This document shows, piece by piece, positions 48,250-60,114 of a stretch of DNA of 64,000 bases (positions are counted from its first letter, which is position 1; each line of letters starts with the position of its first letter). The DNA is from Phragmites australis (lineage: Eukaryota; Streptophyta; Magnoliopsida; Poales; Poaceae): contig NC_084921.1 of the NCBI RefSeq assembly GCF_958298935.1, positions 32,800,001 through 32,864,000 on the forward strand, written 5' to 3'. Position numbers and translations under genes: made by a program. The notes under the pieces were generated by a model. The model was not told where the DNA came from. It worked only from the letters and a program-made list of their open reading frames with translations, and made no database searches.

Positions 48250-51200
48250 AGTGAAATACTTTTTATTTTCAACTATGTTTTGCAGCTTTACCTAGCCTGG
48301 AGTGAATGGCACAGCAAAAAAACAAAAAAAAAAGGCAAACAAAAAGAAAAAACCACATCGGGACATTGCCACATAGGTACCATTTTTTGAAGATTATACC
48401 ACAAGAAGCAGTAGGGCAATGTATCCTAATTCTCTACCAGCACCGCTCGAATGGTTCACATCAGCTAAGCAATCAAACAAATAACCAAAGAACAAAGTGC
48501 AGAGATAACCAGTATTCACTTGCACCAACTATGTTCCTCGAAACAGAAATCAGCACCAATATCAATGACAGCATAAGCAATCCATGGAGATTGCAACATA
48601 CAGATGCGAACACAGTAGCTACCACTTACTGTCAGTAAATGTCATTTGTGGTTTTACGTATGACAGACAGATGAATATAAAGCTAGTTCAAAACATATTA
48701 ACACCAGCAGAATTTCTAAACTTGTGAAAATGCAGATTGCAACTTGAAAAACATAACAGAGTTCCCAGCAACACAAACAATTTGTGCATGGTAAGTTATG
48801 CTGCCACGAATAAAAGCCAAACTAAAATATGTCAATAGCGACAAAAAGTTCCTAAACTAACAACACAAGACGTGTGACTCAGCATGCCAAAATTTCAACC
48901 GACATGTTGATACATGCCATAAATTAAGCAAATATTTTACAAAGCTAAACCTGGTTTACTGACTTCGGGTTTCAAGCACTAGTATGTAGTGTGAAAAGGT
49001 AACCAGTGAAAAATTGATAAACGAGAAACTCATATAAGCAAAAACACATGCTAAACACATCCGTATCAACTGCAGTTGATTTGAGCTCGAATCCTCACCC
49101 ACAGCTACAAGGCATTTGACTGCATAAAATGCAAACAAGATTGCTGGTAGTATCAAGCGGTCCACCTTACAAATCTGACAACACCTAAATCCAAACAACC
49201 ACTATCTGAGATTGAAGAAACACAGACAAATCTAACGTATGGGGTTTATATTTGAGTAGATGAGCAGCTGTGTGCAAATAGACAATATAAAAATTCCAAG
49301 AAAACTGAAAACAGCATTAGAATTCAACGATCATACTTATAAACTTCCACAACTCACGAAGCAAGTTTCCACCAATAAAGAGCCGCGAGATCAAACAGAT
49401 CACAAGCTAATCATAATAAAGGGACATCATATGATAATGCGAAAATAAACAACACAATAGAGTAAATGCCACTTCACTTGTTTATGTAAACAGGAAACTG
49501 CAAAGCAGTCATAAGAAAGTACATGTGAAGCATTATCAGGAAACACTAAGCTAGCTTGATCCCTTAACAGCGAAAATTGAGAGAGCAAACTGCATTCCAG
49601 AATCCAGATCAGAGGTAGCCAGAATATGCAAGACATCCATGTAAGCAGACAACACTTCTGAATTCAGCACAACCATTTCAAAGCATATGCTCCCAAGAGT
49701 TGTCACACACCTGAGTCACACATTCACTAGAATTCAATCAATAATTCAGCTGAGTACAAATATAAATACAAAATTTAGGTAATACAGCATTAAAGAAAGT
49801 AGGGATACAACGCTGAATTGATTAAGCTTCTGAATTTATTTAGAGAATGATTTGTGTAATATTGTAATACCTTAACAGATAACAAGACTGGGGGGAAATG
49901 CAATCAAGTATAGCAGTTTTGACAACTGCACACTAATATTGAGGAGCTTATAGGTGCAGATATATCACATAATTATTCCGTTCACTAAGAAATTGCAAAA
50001 ATATTGTAGCATGGTAAAAATCTAAACGCTAAATCTGATCAATGCAAACCATGTTTCTGATGAAACAAACGAATGTAGAGCCAAACATGCACAGAAGAAT
50101 TCATTAAATCGTCAATAAAGAAGGAAAAGGAAGCATTCCAAATACCAGTTTATCACCTCCCCAAGTCCCCATAACAAAAAAAGAAAAGAAAAAAACTTAG
50201 CACAAGGGCATTTCACAAAGGGTTGTTTTGTTCGAGGTATATTGCGTAGTCGTGATTATAAATACAGTTTGTCAAAATAAAAGAAATGAATAGATAACTT
50301 TCAAAATAGTTTATAAATTCGTCATCAATAACACTGCAAGCAACAATTTGATCAAGCAGCCAGCGATCATCTCTAACATTCTAATGCACAATGCAAGCTA
50401 TAGGTGTAGGTGACTGGTAATTGTATGCTTGCAGTGGAATGGGAAAAAACATTATTTGAGGTCGATACCCCAAGCACTACATGCACGATGAGATAGGAAA
50501 CAACTCAAGGTTTACAAAATGTGCAAATGTTCTAGCTGAAGTACCAAATAGATGAGGAAACTTATAAAGGATATGCGTATCAGTTCAGTGAAGACAGAAA
50601 AGCAGCTGGGTGCCGACACTAGTGTGCATCAATGAAGAGAAAGGTTATGCAACACATGATCATTCATAATGAGACTCCATGATAATCATGAACAGCTATA
50701 AACATGAACTAAAAAGGAGGTCAATAAGATCTGAACACTGAGAAAGCAATTCAAATCAACCAAGTTTTTTTAGAAAACAAAAAAGAATGGACCAAGAGAT
50801 ATAATTAGCCATGGTCTTTTATCAGATATCATATTCATTGCAATAATTTTAACATCTATGTAATGTAAACCATCTGGTTGTCATCATATCAATCTCAAAT
50901 ATCAGACATCAACAAACATCTAGCAAGGTCAAACAGATTAGCCTAAAAGAAAGTTTAAGGCCTCAGCCTTGAAGCACTACCCAGCACAGTTATATCAAGT
51001 AAATACCCTAACCAGATTCACATTATTGGCATCATTGTAAAGCAGATCAAGAAAAGCAAAGCTTGGCGATCCCAATACAATCACCATGACAACAAATTGA
51101 ATCCAACATTACAAAAGCACATGCGAAAGTAAGCAATGAAGGCAGATGAATCAACTTTGCATCACATAAACAACCAGCGAATATCAATGCAAAGTGAGGG

Positions 51201-51708
51201 ATGCCTCAGACGGTCAGACCACCAAAGCATTATGCTATGTTCTGAAAATACCCTTCATGCTACCAAGGCAAGCGCAATGAATACAATCATACACCCAAAG
51301 GCAACTTTTAGAACAGAAAAACGCTGTTCAAATGCAAACATCAGCTACAGTATGGAATTTAAGGGCTATTTTGTTGACATATTCATAGCTAGCATCCTTG
51401 AAACTCGAAGCTTCATGCCCCTCAATCACCTCTTTTTAGTGTTGAGATTGCCTTAGCTTTCGTACAAATCATCTGAACTTAATCAGTGAAATAATCTGAA
51501 CTTCCAGTCACATCAACATTCGATAAAAGCAAAAGCAAAGTAATTTGCAAACACATTAGCCAAGTTCATACAAGAAAAGCTAAAGCAAAGCGTCTACCAT
51601 CACTGCATGTTTTAGTGTTTCACTACACTATCAGGTTTCAAAAGCAGCATACCCCAACAGCAATAAGTTATACAATTTAAAACATATTGAAGGGGTGTAA
51701 AAGAATAC
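48250..51708. other. AT-rich region: TBL 3' UTR, then probable UBA2-like 3' UTR and introns
   Basis: No coding exon is supported over 3.4 kb. The left part must hold the TBL 3' end (poly-A tract near 48315-48350). The right part lies downstream of the UBA2-like stop, where a splice donor GTATTC at 51708-51703 (- strand) follows the stop directly, so the - strand transcript probably carries one or more 3' UTR introns here. Acceptors cannot be fixed by eye. Confidence 0.45.
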
Positions 51709-51709
51709 C

Positions 51710-53041
51710 TTAGAAGTAAGGCGGCACGTTGGGGTACATAGGAGGAGCCCTGCCAACTGGCCCAGGTGACATCCCAGCTTGAGTGTCCTGACCCCGGAAA
51801 CCAGATCCTGGAAGAGGGTAGTTCCCACCCTCACCATAGCCGCCTGAAGGCATCCCACCTGCTCCCTGTTGCATGCGGTACAGCTGTGAAGCTCCTCCCA
51901 TTCCTAGGCCGCCATAAGCCCCCATCCCAGCAGCACCAAATTGAGATGATCCACCAAAAGAGCCACCACCCAATCCCCCAGCACCATATGCGCCAGCCCC
52001 GGAAGGCATCTGGCTTCCCAACGACCCTAAACCACCCGCACCACCTCCACCCATAGAAGATGGCAAGTTTCCATAAGGGTTTGGACCTCCGAGCCCGCCG
52101 CCAACACCACCAAATGCACCGAACGAGGGCATACCACTCCCAGGGCCACCATACTGCGCACCCATCTGTGGCCCACCAAGCCCAAGCCCAGAACCCGGCA
52201 TGTCCTGCGGGCCACCCTGCAGCATCTGCTGCTGCTGCTGCTGGGCGGCAGGCCCGGATTGCTGTGGTTGTGCCTGTTTCCCCTTCTTCCCTTCTATTGC
52301 AAGCTTGCATACAAGTTGGTGGCCGTCAATCACCTTCACCGAGTCCACTAGTGAGGCCTGCGCACCCTCAGGTGTCTTGTACACGAAGAGCGCAAAGCCA
52401 CGGAACTTGCCCGTCTGCTTGTCGAACCCCAGCGGCCCCTCCTCGATCTCGCCATAGGCAGCGAAGTGCGAGAGGAGGCGATCGGATGGCATATCGGCAG
52501 GGACGTTCCCAACAAAGATCTTCCGGAGGGACACGTCAGCCGGGGGAGCCCCGCCGCTGCCGGCGGCCCCACCGGACGGCCCGCCGGCCGCGCCGGCGGC
52601 GGCAAGCTGCGTGACGGTCATCCGGCCGTCGATCTTCTTGGATGGCTCCTTGAGGGCGAGGACGGCGGAGTCGGCGTGGCGGAAGGTGACGAACCCGTAG
52701 CCTTTGGACCGGCCTGTGGACTTGTCGGTGATGACGACGGCCTCCTCGAGGTCACCGTAGGCGGAGAAGATGGCGCGGAGCGAGTCGGAGGTGGTCTCCC
52801 AGCCTAGCCCGCGCACGAAGAGCTTGCGGAGGGCCGGGTCGCGGTCGGCGGCCGCGCGGACGGCGTCGAGCGCGGCGACCGAGACGAGCGCCGCCGCCGC
52901 GGCGATGTCGGCGAGCTGGTCCCGGGAGAGCGGCTCGAGGAGGCGGAGTACGTCGTCGCGGGTGAGGCCCAGCGCGGCGGCCCCGCCGGCGGGGGAAGCG
53001 CCGTTCTCATCGGGCTTCCGCTTCTTGGAGAAGTGATCCAT
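51710..53041 (-). CDS. UBA2-type RNA-binding protein with two RRMs
   Basis: One uninterrupted exon encodes 443 residues. KKRKP at 6-10 is a likely nuclear signal. RRM1 spans about 72-147, with RNP2 LFVRGL (74-79) and RNP1 KGYGFVTF (113-120). RRM2 spans about 173-250, with RNP2 IFVGNV and RNP1 RGFALFVY (214-221). A seven-Gln run (267-273 area) and a long Gly/Ser/Met-rich tail (276-443) ending NVPPYF follow. This is the plan of plant UBP1-associated protein 2 (UBA2a/b/c) proteins, nuclear factors that bind U-rich mRNA and affect stability and stress responses. The start is the first ATG, and the stop is followed immediately by AG/GTATTC, a splice donor. A decayed partial copy lies 2.5 kb upstream. 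Confidence 0.93.
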   Translation of the reverse strand: MDHFSKKRKPDENGASPAGGAAALGLTRDDVLRLLEPLSRDQLADIAAAAALVSVAALDAVRAAADRDPALRKLFVRGLGWETTSDSLRAIFSAYGDLEEAVVITDKSTGRSKGYGFVTFRHADSAVLALKEPSKKIDGRMTVTQLAAAGAAGGPSGGAAGSGGAPPADVSLRKIFVGNVPADMPSDRLLSHFAAYGEIEEGPLGFDKQTGKFRGFALFVYKTPEGAQASLVDSVKVIDGHQLVCKLAIEGKKGKQAQPQQSGPAAQQQQQQMLQGGPQDMPGSGLGLGGPQMGAQYGGPGSGMPSFGAFGGVGGGLGGPNPYGNLPSSMGGGGAGGLGSLGSQMPSGAGAYGAGGLGGGSFGGSSQFGAAGMGAYGGLGMGGASQLYRMQQGAGGMPSGGYGEGGNYPLPGSGFRGQDTQAGMSPGPVGRAPPMYPNVPPYF

Positions 53042-53150
53042 GGAGGCGGCAAAACCCTAGCTAGGGCTTGGCGATGCAGCGGCGGCCGAGGTCGGGACTC
53101 GGGAGGGGAGGGGACGGGACGGGAGGGGAGGGGATTTTGATGGACCTGGC
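53042..53150 (-). promoter_or_regulatory. UBA2-like 5' leader: telo-box and CT-rich tract
   Basis: AAACCCTAGCTAGGG at about 53051-53065 contains the AAACCCTA telo-box found in leaders and promoters of plant translation and RNA-processing genes. Read on the - strand, 53098-53140 is an almost pure CCCTCCCC pyrimidine tract. No TATA box is seen. Confidence 0.5.
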
Positions 53151-53232
53151 AGCCGCAGGATTTCTCGGCTTGGGAATCTAACTGGCATCGTGTGCTTTAG
53201 ATAGACCCATGTCGGGCTCGAGCAGGCCGGAA

Positions 53233-54100
53233 GAAAGCCCAGTTCTACTGGGGTGGAATCTGTACCCGGGCTGGATCCATTTAGTTTATTGGGCCAAGAG
53301 TTATCAAGCCGGGATGGGCAGGCTCGGGGATTTTTTAATTTTTATTTTTCAATATTTAAAAAATACATGCACATTTTAAAATATGAGAGTGTTAGTTATC
53401 TGATGACAGAGTTTGACACTTTAAATCTATCAAATTTTAGACCTTTCTATTTATATCAAGCGGTCCAGATGTACCTAATCTCCTCCCCACCTCATCATAT
53501 CTCCCAACTGACTCCGATGTCACTCCCGACTCGACCCCGTGTGCCGCCACCGCGTCACCTTGCTGGCGTTGTCCCCAATATCGGCGCGGCCCACCCACCT
53601 GCATGACCCCTTTCTCCACCTCTGTCGCCCCTCTTCTAGCGCCCTCCGCCGAATCCAAACTCTTTTTCTTGAGCTCCCCTGCCTCCACTGCCATCTCACT
53701 CGTCTCCGACAGCGTCACCGCCACCGAAGCCACCGCCCGCCACCAACCTTAAATACTCTAACCTCCACACCCCCACCACCATCCACCACCATCGCGGCGG
53801 GTGGCACCCCTGCCACCTCACCGTCCTGCTCACCGCTCGCCACCACCGCCAGGCCAGCGAGCTCCCCGGCCATGTTCTAGAGCCTAAATCTCGAACCCTA
53901 ATCCTAATCTTACCGAAGTTCATGGAGCTCGCCGGAGTTAGTTGGAGATGGAAGAGGAGGTGTCCAGCACAAATCTCGATACCGATTGGAAGGTTAGAAA
54001 TTTGACAAATTATCTCCTAAAATCTATCATCAGATATTTAGTATTTCTCTTAGACTATTGTATATATAGGCTTTTGTCACTAAGTTAGTAGGATGATTTT
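53233..54100. other. GC-rich intergenic block, no gene recognised
   Basis: CCACC- and CGCC-rich DNA at about 53460-53940 gives open frames on both strands (53539-53880 +, 53733-53437 -), with only low-complexity Pro/Thr/Ser content. It is flanked by AT-rich DNA and could be a gene or transposon fragment. Confidence 0.3.
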
Positions 54101-54108
54101 TGTCAATC

Positions 54109-54515
54109 CAACAGGCGACACATTTTAAAAAATAAAATAAACAAATAAACATTGTGGTCCCTTCCTCTCAAAATTCAAAATACTATCGAAATGGTTATAA
54201 AAATTCTGAAAAAATATATGTTGTAGAGGATACTACGATCTAACTTAAAAAAATAGATAAAAATATGATTTGTACAATAAGAATAGAAAAAACAAATTTC
54301 ATTGTACATAGTTTGTCAGATGATGTATAATAAAATTTATCTTTGTTATTTCTCATTGTAAAAGTAATTATTTGAGTTGAATTTTTTGGAGAGATAGATT
54401 ATAGCATCCTTTACGAGATATTTTTTCAGAATTTTTCATAACTATTTTGATAGTGTTTTGAATTTTAAGAGCAATGAAATGAAGTGTTTTTTATTTTTTA
54501 AGTTGTCACCTGTTG
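54109..54515. mobile_element. Foldback (long inverted repeat) element
   Basis: Left arm 54109-54244 begins CAACAGGCGACACATTTTAA. Right arm 54391-54515 ends AAGTTGTCACCTGTTG and is its diverged reverse complement, including CTCAAAATTCAAAATACTAT and its partner. About 145 bp of AT-rich loop separates them. No target duplication could be fixed. Such a transcript would form a long hairpin. Confidence 0.78.
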
Positions 54516-54989
54516 AAATGATGATATCTTTATTTTTTTTAAAAGTATCACTGGTTGGAAGGGCGATACTTTATTGTTGCCCTTCCAATAGACAATAAAT
54601 TAGATGTACAATATTTTAGAATAAACATATATTTTTATAAATATTAAAAAATACAAACATAAAAAAAATCCAGTCTCCGTAACCATAATTGGCGAAGATT
54701 GTTCCGTGGGCAAGAAATAGAAATGTCTCAAGGACCCAAGGCTTCTCCGTGAGCAATCGATGAGAAGATGTCATACAAGTGTAGTGCATCAATTGGATCG
54801 GAGAACCTCATTATCGTGCAGGGCTCTAGCTCCTGATTCACAGTGAAAGCAACACCCCTCCTAAAATGAGGAACATGTAACCTGATCTATTTGGGTAACC
54901 AACATCAATAAAATAATGTTTTTGTAAAACATAGAAGTTCAAAGTTAATTTAGCACCATAATTAATGATAAAAAAGAAACAAAAATAAA
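54516..54989. other. AT-rich spacer, no gene recognised
   Basis: A short hairpin-prone pair (TTGGAAGGGC about 54553 and GCCCTTCCAA about 54580) is seen. Some - strand codons at 54690-54850 may belong to the decayed transposase next to it, but this cannot be supported. Confidence 0.3.
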
Positions 54990-55552
54990 CAACAATTGGT
55001 TACCTAGTGGTGGGTGTGGAAAGGTTGTTCTATTAGCCTCCAAAGCATCTTAAAGCATACTGGTGTCCTGCATAGAATCCGGCTGACCAGTAGATGCATA
55101 AGTGGAACTCATATCAAAATGAACGACAACCATTATATTTTAGGTTGGACTTCGGAATCCGACAATATATCTAGCATAATCTTTAGGAGATGATGATACT
55201 AAGATACTAGTATCATCAATGACTCCAATACAATCTTCAAAATATAGCTATATTCTTTGGTCACCACAGATCCTAGTGTGCATAGTAGTGAAGTTCCTAT
55301 CCTTAGGTTTTATATAATCCTTTGACATCTTGATTAGGCAATGCAAACCTCATCAAATTTCCTACTAATTGTCTCACTAGAGTGCTTGAATGTATTCTGA
55401 ACCAAAATGTTCGATCTATTATGACCACAAATGGTTAGAAACAAAGCAAGTAATTCTATTGAGCTCGTGGATGATTTTAGACCATAAGAACTGACCAATA
55501 AATCACGCAACCTATAAAAGAGTCTTTCATTCATCATTAACATCATATGACT
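54990..55552 (-). pseudogene. PIF/Harbinger transposase relic
   Basis: On the - strand from about 55540: ERLFYRLRDLLVSSYGLKSS, then ELLALFLTICGHNRSNILVQN, FKHSSETISRKFDEV. This is the conserved N-terminal helix region of PIF/Harbinger (DDE_Tnp_4) nucleases. After a stop and frame changes, DCIGVIDDTSI (normally CIGAIDGTHI) and TGQPDSMQDTSML (normally GWEGSAHDSRVL) continue the catalytic region. Stops and shifts make it inactive. Confidence 0.8.
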
Positions 55553-55925
55553 TATCAACATGGATGTTTCGAAGGGACACATCAGCCGGGGGAGGCTCGC
55601 CATTGCCGGTAGCCCCATCGGACGCAAGCTGCGTGACAGTCATCTGGCTGTCAATCTTCTTGGATGGCTCCTTGAGGGTGAGGACAGCGGAGTCGATGTT
55701 GCAGAAGGTGACTAACACATAGCCTTTAGACCGACTTGTGGACTTGTTGGTGATGATGACGACCTCCTCGAGGTTGCCATAGGTGGAGAAGATGACATAG
55801 AGTGAGTCGGAGGTAGTCTCCAAGCTAAGTCCATGCATGAAGAGCTTGCAGAGGGCCAGGTCATGGTCGGCAGCCGCATGGACGACGTCTAGCGCAGCAA
55901 TAGAGACAAGTGCCACTACCGCAAC
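55553..55925 (-). pseudogene. Decayed partial copy of the UBA2-like gene
   Basis: The - strand frame 55916-55527 aligns with residues about 50-175 of the intact gene at 53041-51710: KLFMHGLSLETTSDSLYVIF against [29 protein letters not shown] against [18 protein letters not shown] identical. It covers RRM1 and the linker, which is shortened. Many changes are C-to-T or G-to-A. The upstream end is cut by the gypsy LTR at 55926; the downstream end joins the transposase relic. It has no intact start. Confidence 0.9.
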
Positions 55926-56531
55926 TATTGGTGTACTTGATAAGGGGGTGCCCCACGAGGTGGACCCACACCGCCAAATGTTAGCCGACAGTATGTATTG
56001 TCAAGACCGCGGCCTTATCACGCGACCAGGGCGAGGCTCGTGCGACTAGTCCCCTGGTCGCAGAGCAAAATCTTGCAACCAACGCTTACTGGTCAGAGGA
56101 CAAATGCTCACCTAACCAGGCAAGTCTCATTTAATGATACCCCACTTGAGTATTTTCCTTCCCTAGGCACTCTCTTTCGGCGAAGCATGGTCGTGGGACA
56201 GTGTGGTGTTGCAATAACCCACCTCGTAGCATTTAATGCCGCGAGATAGTCTGACGAGTGTTTGGTGATGGTACAATGCGTGCAGGATGACCAGAGCGAG
56301 GTGGGTGTGCTTACCCACCATCATGACGAGCTAAGTATAGCTAGGCTTTGTCAGGCGTAGGTCTGTCACCTTTTTGACACAGTTCATTTGTATGAACATC
56401 TTTTCCCTTCGTATATAAAGGGATGAAGACCTCGCTTGTAAAAATAAGAAAAGACTCTCTGTAACAAGTTCACCAAATTCATAAGACAATACAGAGGACG
56501 TATAGCTGTTATCCCACGGGAGGCCTGAACG
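55926..56531 (+). repeat. 5' LTR of the gypsy element, 3'-truncated
   Basis: Starts TATTGGTGTACTTGATAAGG and follows the 31552-32280 solo LTR block by block (CAAGTCTCATTTAATG, TATATAAAGGGATGAAGAC with TATA at about 56414). It stops matching after GGCCTGAA, about 115 bp before the expected end. The LTR end and the primer-binding site therefore appear to be deleted. Confidence 0.8.
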
Positions 56532-56541
56532 TGAAGTTTGC

Positions 56542-57837
56542 ATGATGACCCATGCAGTTGGGGCCAATAACGAAGCTCGTGCCGCAGGAACCGGAGGTGA
56601 GCCCCATGCCATAAGCCAAGAGAGAAACCAGCTTGACGCTAGGCACGTAGATGGTCCTATATTGCCCCAACAACAGCAATGCCACCTGGAGGAACGCGCG
56701 CATGAGGTTGAGACCTTGGCGGCGGCATCTTCAGAACCATTGCACCGCATACGGAATGTGAGCATCGGGGGCTCCCCTTCACGATGTCTCACCGCTCCAT
56801 GGTTAACGGCTCAACTACAAGGCCGTGACCCCTGCGCAGAACTTGCATATTGCGCGTGTACTCCTTAGCCATCCGTCGGTGGCGGTACCAAAGGGTTCAC
56901 CAGTAGTGTCATGGCTGTGTGATCTCGCCCTCTTGGTAGAGACCACTCGGTGCTAGACCGTGGTAGTCGCCACCCCATCCACCATAAGGGATGATCGGGA
57001 TGGTGGCCGATAGGGTTCACAGTGGGCTCCACGAAAGAAGGAACCCTAGGCTCCCTCGGTGGCAGGGAATACTAGGAGACCCCCACCATGCCGGAATAGT
57101 CCATCTGCTGACCTGCATGACTTGCTTCGCCACCACGATCTCTGTGACATGATCCGGGGCCAGAGGGCCACCCAAAAATAGGAGGATTGTGCTTGATGAG
57201 AGTAGAAAAGGGCAAGTAGTCCTGTCACTCACCCTCCCCTCGCAGGGTGGCACTGGACTCCTTCGTCCCCTCACTAGGGCAATGAGACCGTCGGCTCTCT
57301 CCCCGAGCACGTGCGGTTGCCCAACGACGAGTGACTCCCCATTACGGGACGGGGTGCAACGTTTTCTTCGTCCGTCTATGAGAGGTGCACTGGCCGAACA
57401 AGTTCTGGCTGGTCCTAGCCAAAAAATACGATGGATCGACCAACCTGGAGGAGTTCCTGTAGATCTACACCACCATAGTGCAGGCCATGGGAGGCGACGG
57501 GAAGGTCAAGACAAACTATTTCCTATCGCCCTAGCCAGTTAAGCACGGACCTGGCTGAAGAACCTCCCTCGTGCAGGGAACCTACACCCAACCAAGGGTC
57601 AAGGATGACCTGTATCAAGTTAGGTAGCGGCATGGCGAGCCGCTACAAGACTACATCCGATGTTTCACCGAATGCTGGAATACCATTCCAAAGATCGCGG
57701 GTGAGTTTGTGGTCATAGCATTCCGTAGTGGGGTCAGATGGCATAAGATGGTCGAAAAGATAGCCACAAAGGAAATCCGAAACACCACCGAGCTCTTTAA
57801 GTTCACAGACAAATGTGCACAAGCCGTCGAGGCCTGA
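56542..57837 (+). pseudogene. Gag of the gypsy element, broken
   Basis: An N-terminal piece starts MTHAVGANNEARAA at 56542. The capsid part begins about 57420 with KKYDGSTNLEEFL, then IYTTIVQAMGGDGK, EPLQDYIRCFTECWNTIPK and TELFKFTDKCAQAVEA. This is the capsid signature of plant Tat-type gypsy elements. Several stops interrupt it. Confidence 0.8.
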
Positions 57838-60105
57838 GAGTGCTAGATCGGTGCGAAAATCGAAGCCAACCTCCGACCATTCTGCTTCTTTCAAAAGGGT
57901 CGGTCAGAAGGAGAAAAAGAAAAACAAACGCAAGGCTGGACCACTCGACATCATGGCTATTGAGCAAACCAACCAACCACACCGACACTTCAAGAAGAAG
58001 GACGGGAAGAAGGGCATATGCTATTGTTTGATCCACCATGCCGACGCCCATGACTTGACCGAATGCAAAGTCATGCGAGGCATCATCGACCAGGAGCTTA
58101 GGGACACGACGATTGTGAGGATAGGACAAACCTTGACCAGTTGGCTCTGGGCTTCCAACGGGCCAAGCACATGGTCCACCATATCTTTGGGGCGTCGTAA
58201 TGTCTTCCTCAAATAAGGAGTACAAGTCAGTGATCCGTGAGGTATGTGTGACCGTGCTAGGCTCGAGTCTGTGCCTGAAGTGGTCGGAGGTACCCTTCAC
58301 CTTCAGTCAGGCAGACCACTCTGCATACGTCAAGCACCCTAGTCATTACGCCATCATGGTCAATCCCACAATGCACAATCTCCAAATGGGGCGCACACTA
58401 GTTGATGGAGGGAGCTCCATCAACCTACTTTTCACTGACGCTTTGGATGCCTTACAGATCCCAAGGAGTGCATTGAAACCATCTCCTCCCTTCTTTGGAA
58501 TCATCCCTGGCTCTTCGACCAAGCGGTTAGGGCAGATCGAGCTGTCATCACCTTCGGTTCGTCGAGTAACTTCTGGACCGAAAAGGTCTTGTTCGATGTG
58601 GCAGACTTTAGGACCACTTATAATGTGATCCTGGGATGACTGACAATGGCTCAGTTTATAGCCATCGCCCACTATGCATACCAAACGATCAAGATCTATG
58701 GTCTCAAAGGAGCCATCACTATTTTGGGCAATCCAAAGATGGCCCTGCACTACGACAAGAGGAGCCTCAAAATGGTCGAGCTAATTCTCGAGTCGCAACT
58801 CGAGAATGTCGAGCCCAGTGATCGCCCGATGAAGGTCCACGTTCATAGCCAATCCAAACGATCGGCTCAAGGAAGTTTGCCTAGACGACGCCGACCCATC
58901 CAGGACGGTCTAGATAGGGGCTGACCTGTACCCCAAATAGGAACTCACACTCATCACTTTCCTTCGTGCAAACACGAATGTCTTCTCTTGGAGTCCGTCT
59001 AATATGCCCAGAGTCCCTAGGGATGTGATCGAGCACACATTGTCTGTGCGATCTGATACTCGACCAATCAAGCAAAAGGCGCGTCGGTTGGCACCCGACC
59101 AAAAGGAAGCACTTCATGAGGAGATCAACAAACTCCTGGAAGTAGGCTTCATCCAAGAGGTGCAGTGCCCACGGCTGGCTAACCCCGTCATGGTCCAAAA
59201 GTCTAATGGTAAGTGGAGCATGTGCGTCGACTTCACCGACTAGCTTGTTGACTCAATTGCAGGTAGTGATCTGCTAAGCTTTTTATATGCCCGTTCAGCG
59301 TACCAACAGATTAGTATGAATAGAGTAGATGAGGAGAAAACAACTTTTGTTATGCCCTTCGGGGTCTTTTGCTATATAAAAATATCTTTTGGCTTGAAAA
59401 GCGTTGGTGCCACTTACCAGGAATGTATTCAGCTCATCCTTCAACTACAGCTCTGTAGAAATGTTGAGACATATGTTGATGACATGGTTGTAAAGAGCAA
59501 GACCAAGGATGACCTGGTCGCAAACCTCAAGGAAACGTTCGATAGCCTGTAAAAGTACAACATGAAGCTGAACCTGGAAAAGTGCACGTTCGGAGTCTCG
59601 TTAGGGAAGTTGCTCGGTTTCCTCATGTCTAGTTGGGGAATAGAAGAAAACCCAAACAAGATCAGTGTCATCGATCAGATGGGATCCCTGACTAGGTTAA
59701 AAGAGGTCTAGAAACTAACAGGGTGTGTGACAGCGTTGAGCAGGTTCATCTCAAAGATGAGAGAGAAGGGGATGCCGCTCTTCAAGCTCCTGAAGAAAAG
59801 CGACCACTTTCGATGGATGCCAGAAGCGGAGGAGGCGTTCCAAGATTTTAAAAGGTACCTCTCTTCCCCTCTTGTACTAACTGCTCTCCGAACAGACGAG
59901 GAGCTCTTGCTCTATGTTGTAGCTATCCCACAGGTCGCGAGCGTAGTCTTGGTCATCGAGCATGAAGGTCTTTAGCAACCAGTGTACTACGTAAGTGAAG
60001 TCCTGCATGATGCGAAAGCTCGATACCCATTGGCACAGAAGCTACTATATGCCATGCTGATGGCCTCTCACAAGTTCACGTACCACTTCTAGACCCACAA
60101 AATCA
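57838..60105 (+). pseudogene. Protease, reverse transcriptase and RNase H of the gypsy element, broken
   Basis: A zinc-finger-like YCLIHHADAHDLTEC lies at about 58021-58065. Protease LVDGGSSINLLF (normally DGGS/DTG type) is near 58400. Reverse transcriptase runs from PIKQKARRLAPDQKEALHEE (59070) through WSMCVDFTD and KTTFVMPFGVFCY to the active site YVDDMVVKS (about 59472-59498). RNase H remnants include FRWMPEAEEAFQDFK and VYYVSEVLHDAKARYPLAQK, ending THKI at about 60103. There are stops at 59242, 59550 and elsewhere. Confidence 0.85.
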
Positions 60106-60114
60106 AGGCAGGCA

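Noticed and set aside
52060..52614. 184-codon + strand frame
   Set aside because: Antisense shadow of the RRM and glycine-rich region of the UBA2-like gene.
53539..53880. 113-codon Pro/Thr/Ser-rich frame
   Set aside because: Composition follows CCACC-type repeats, with no start context, splice partner or motif.
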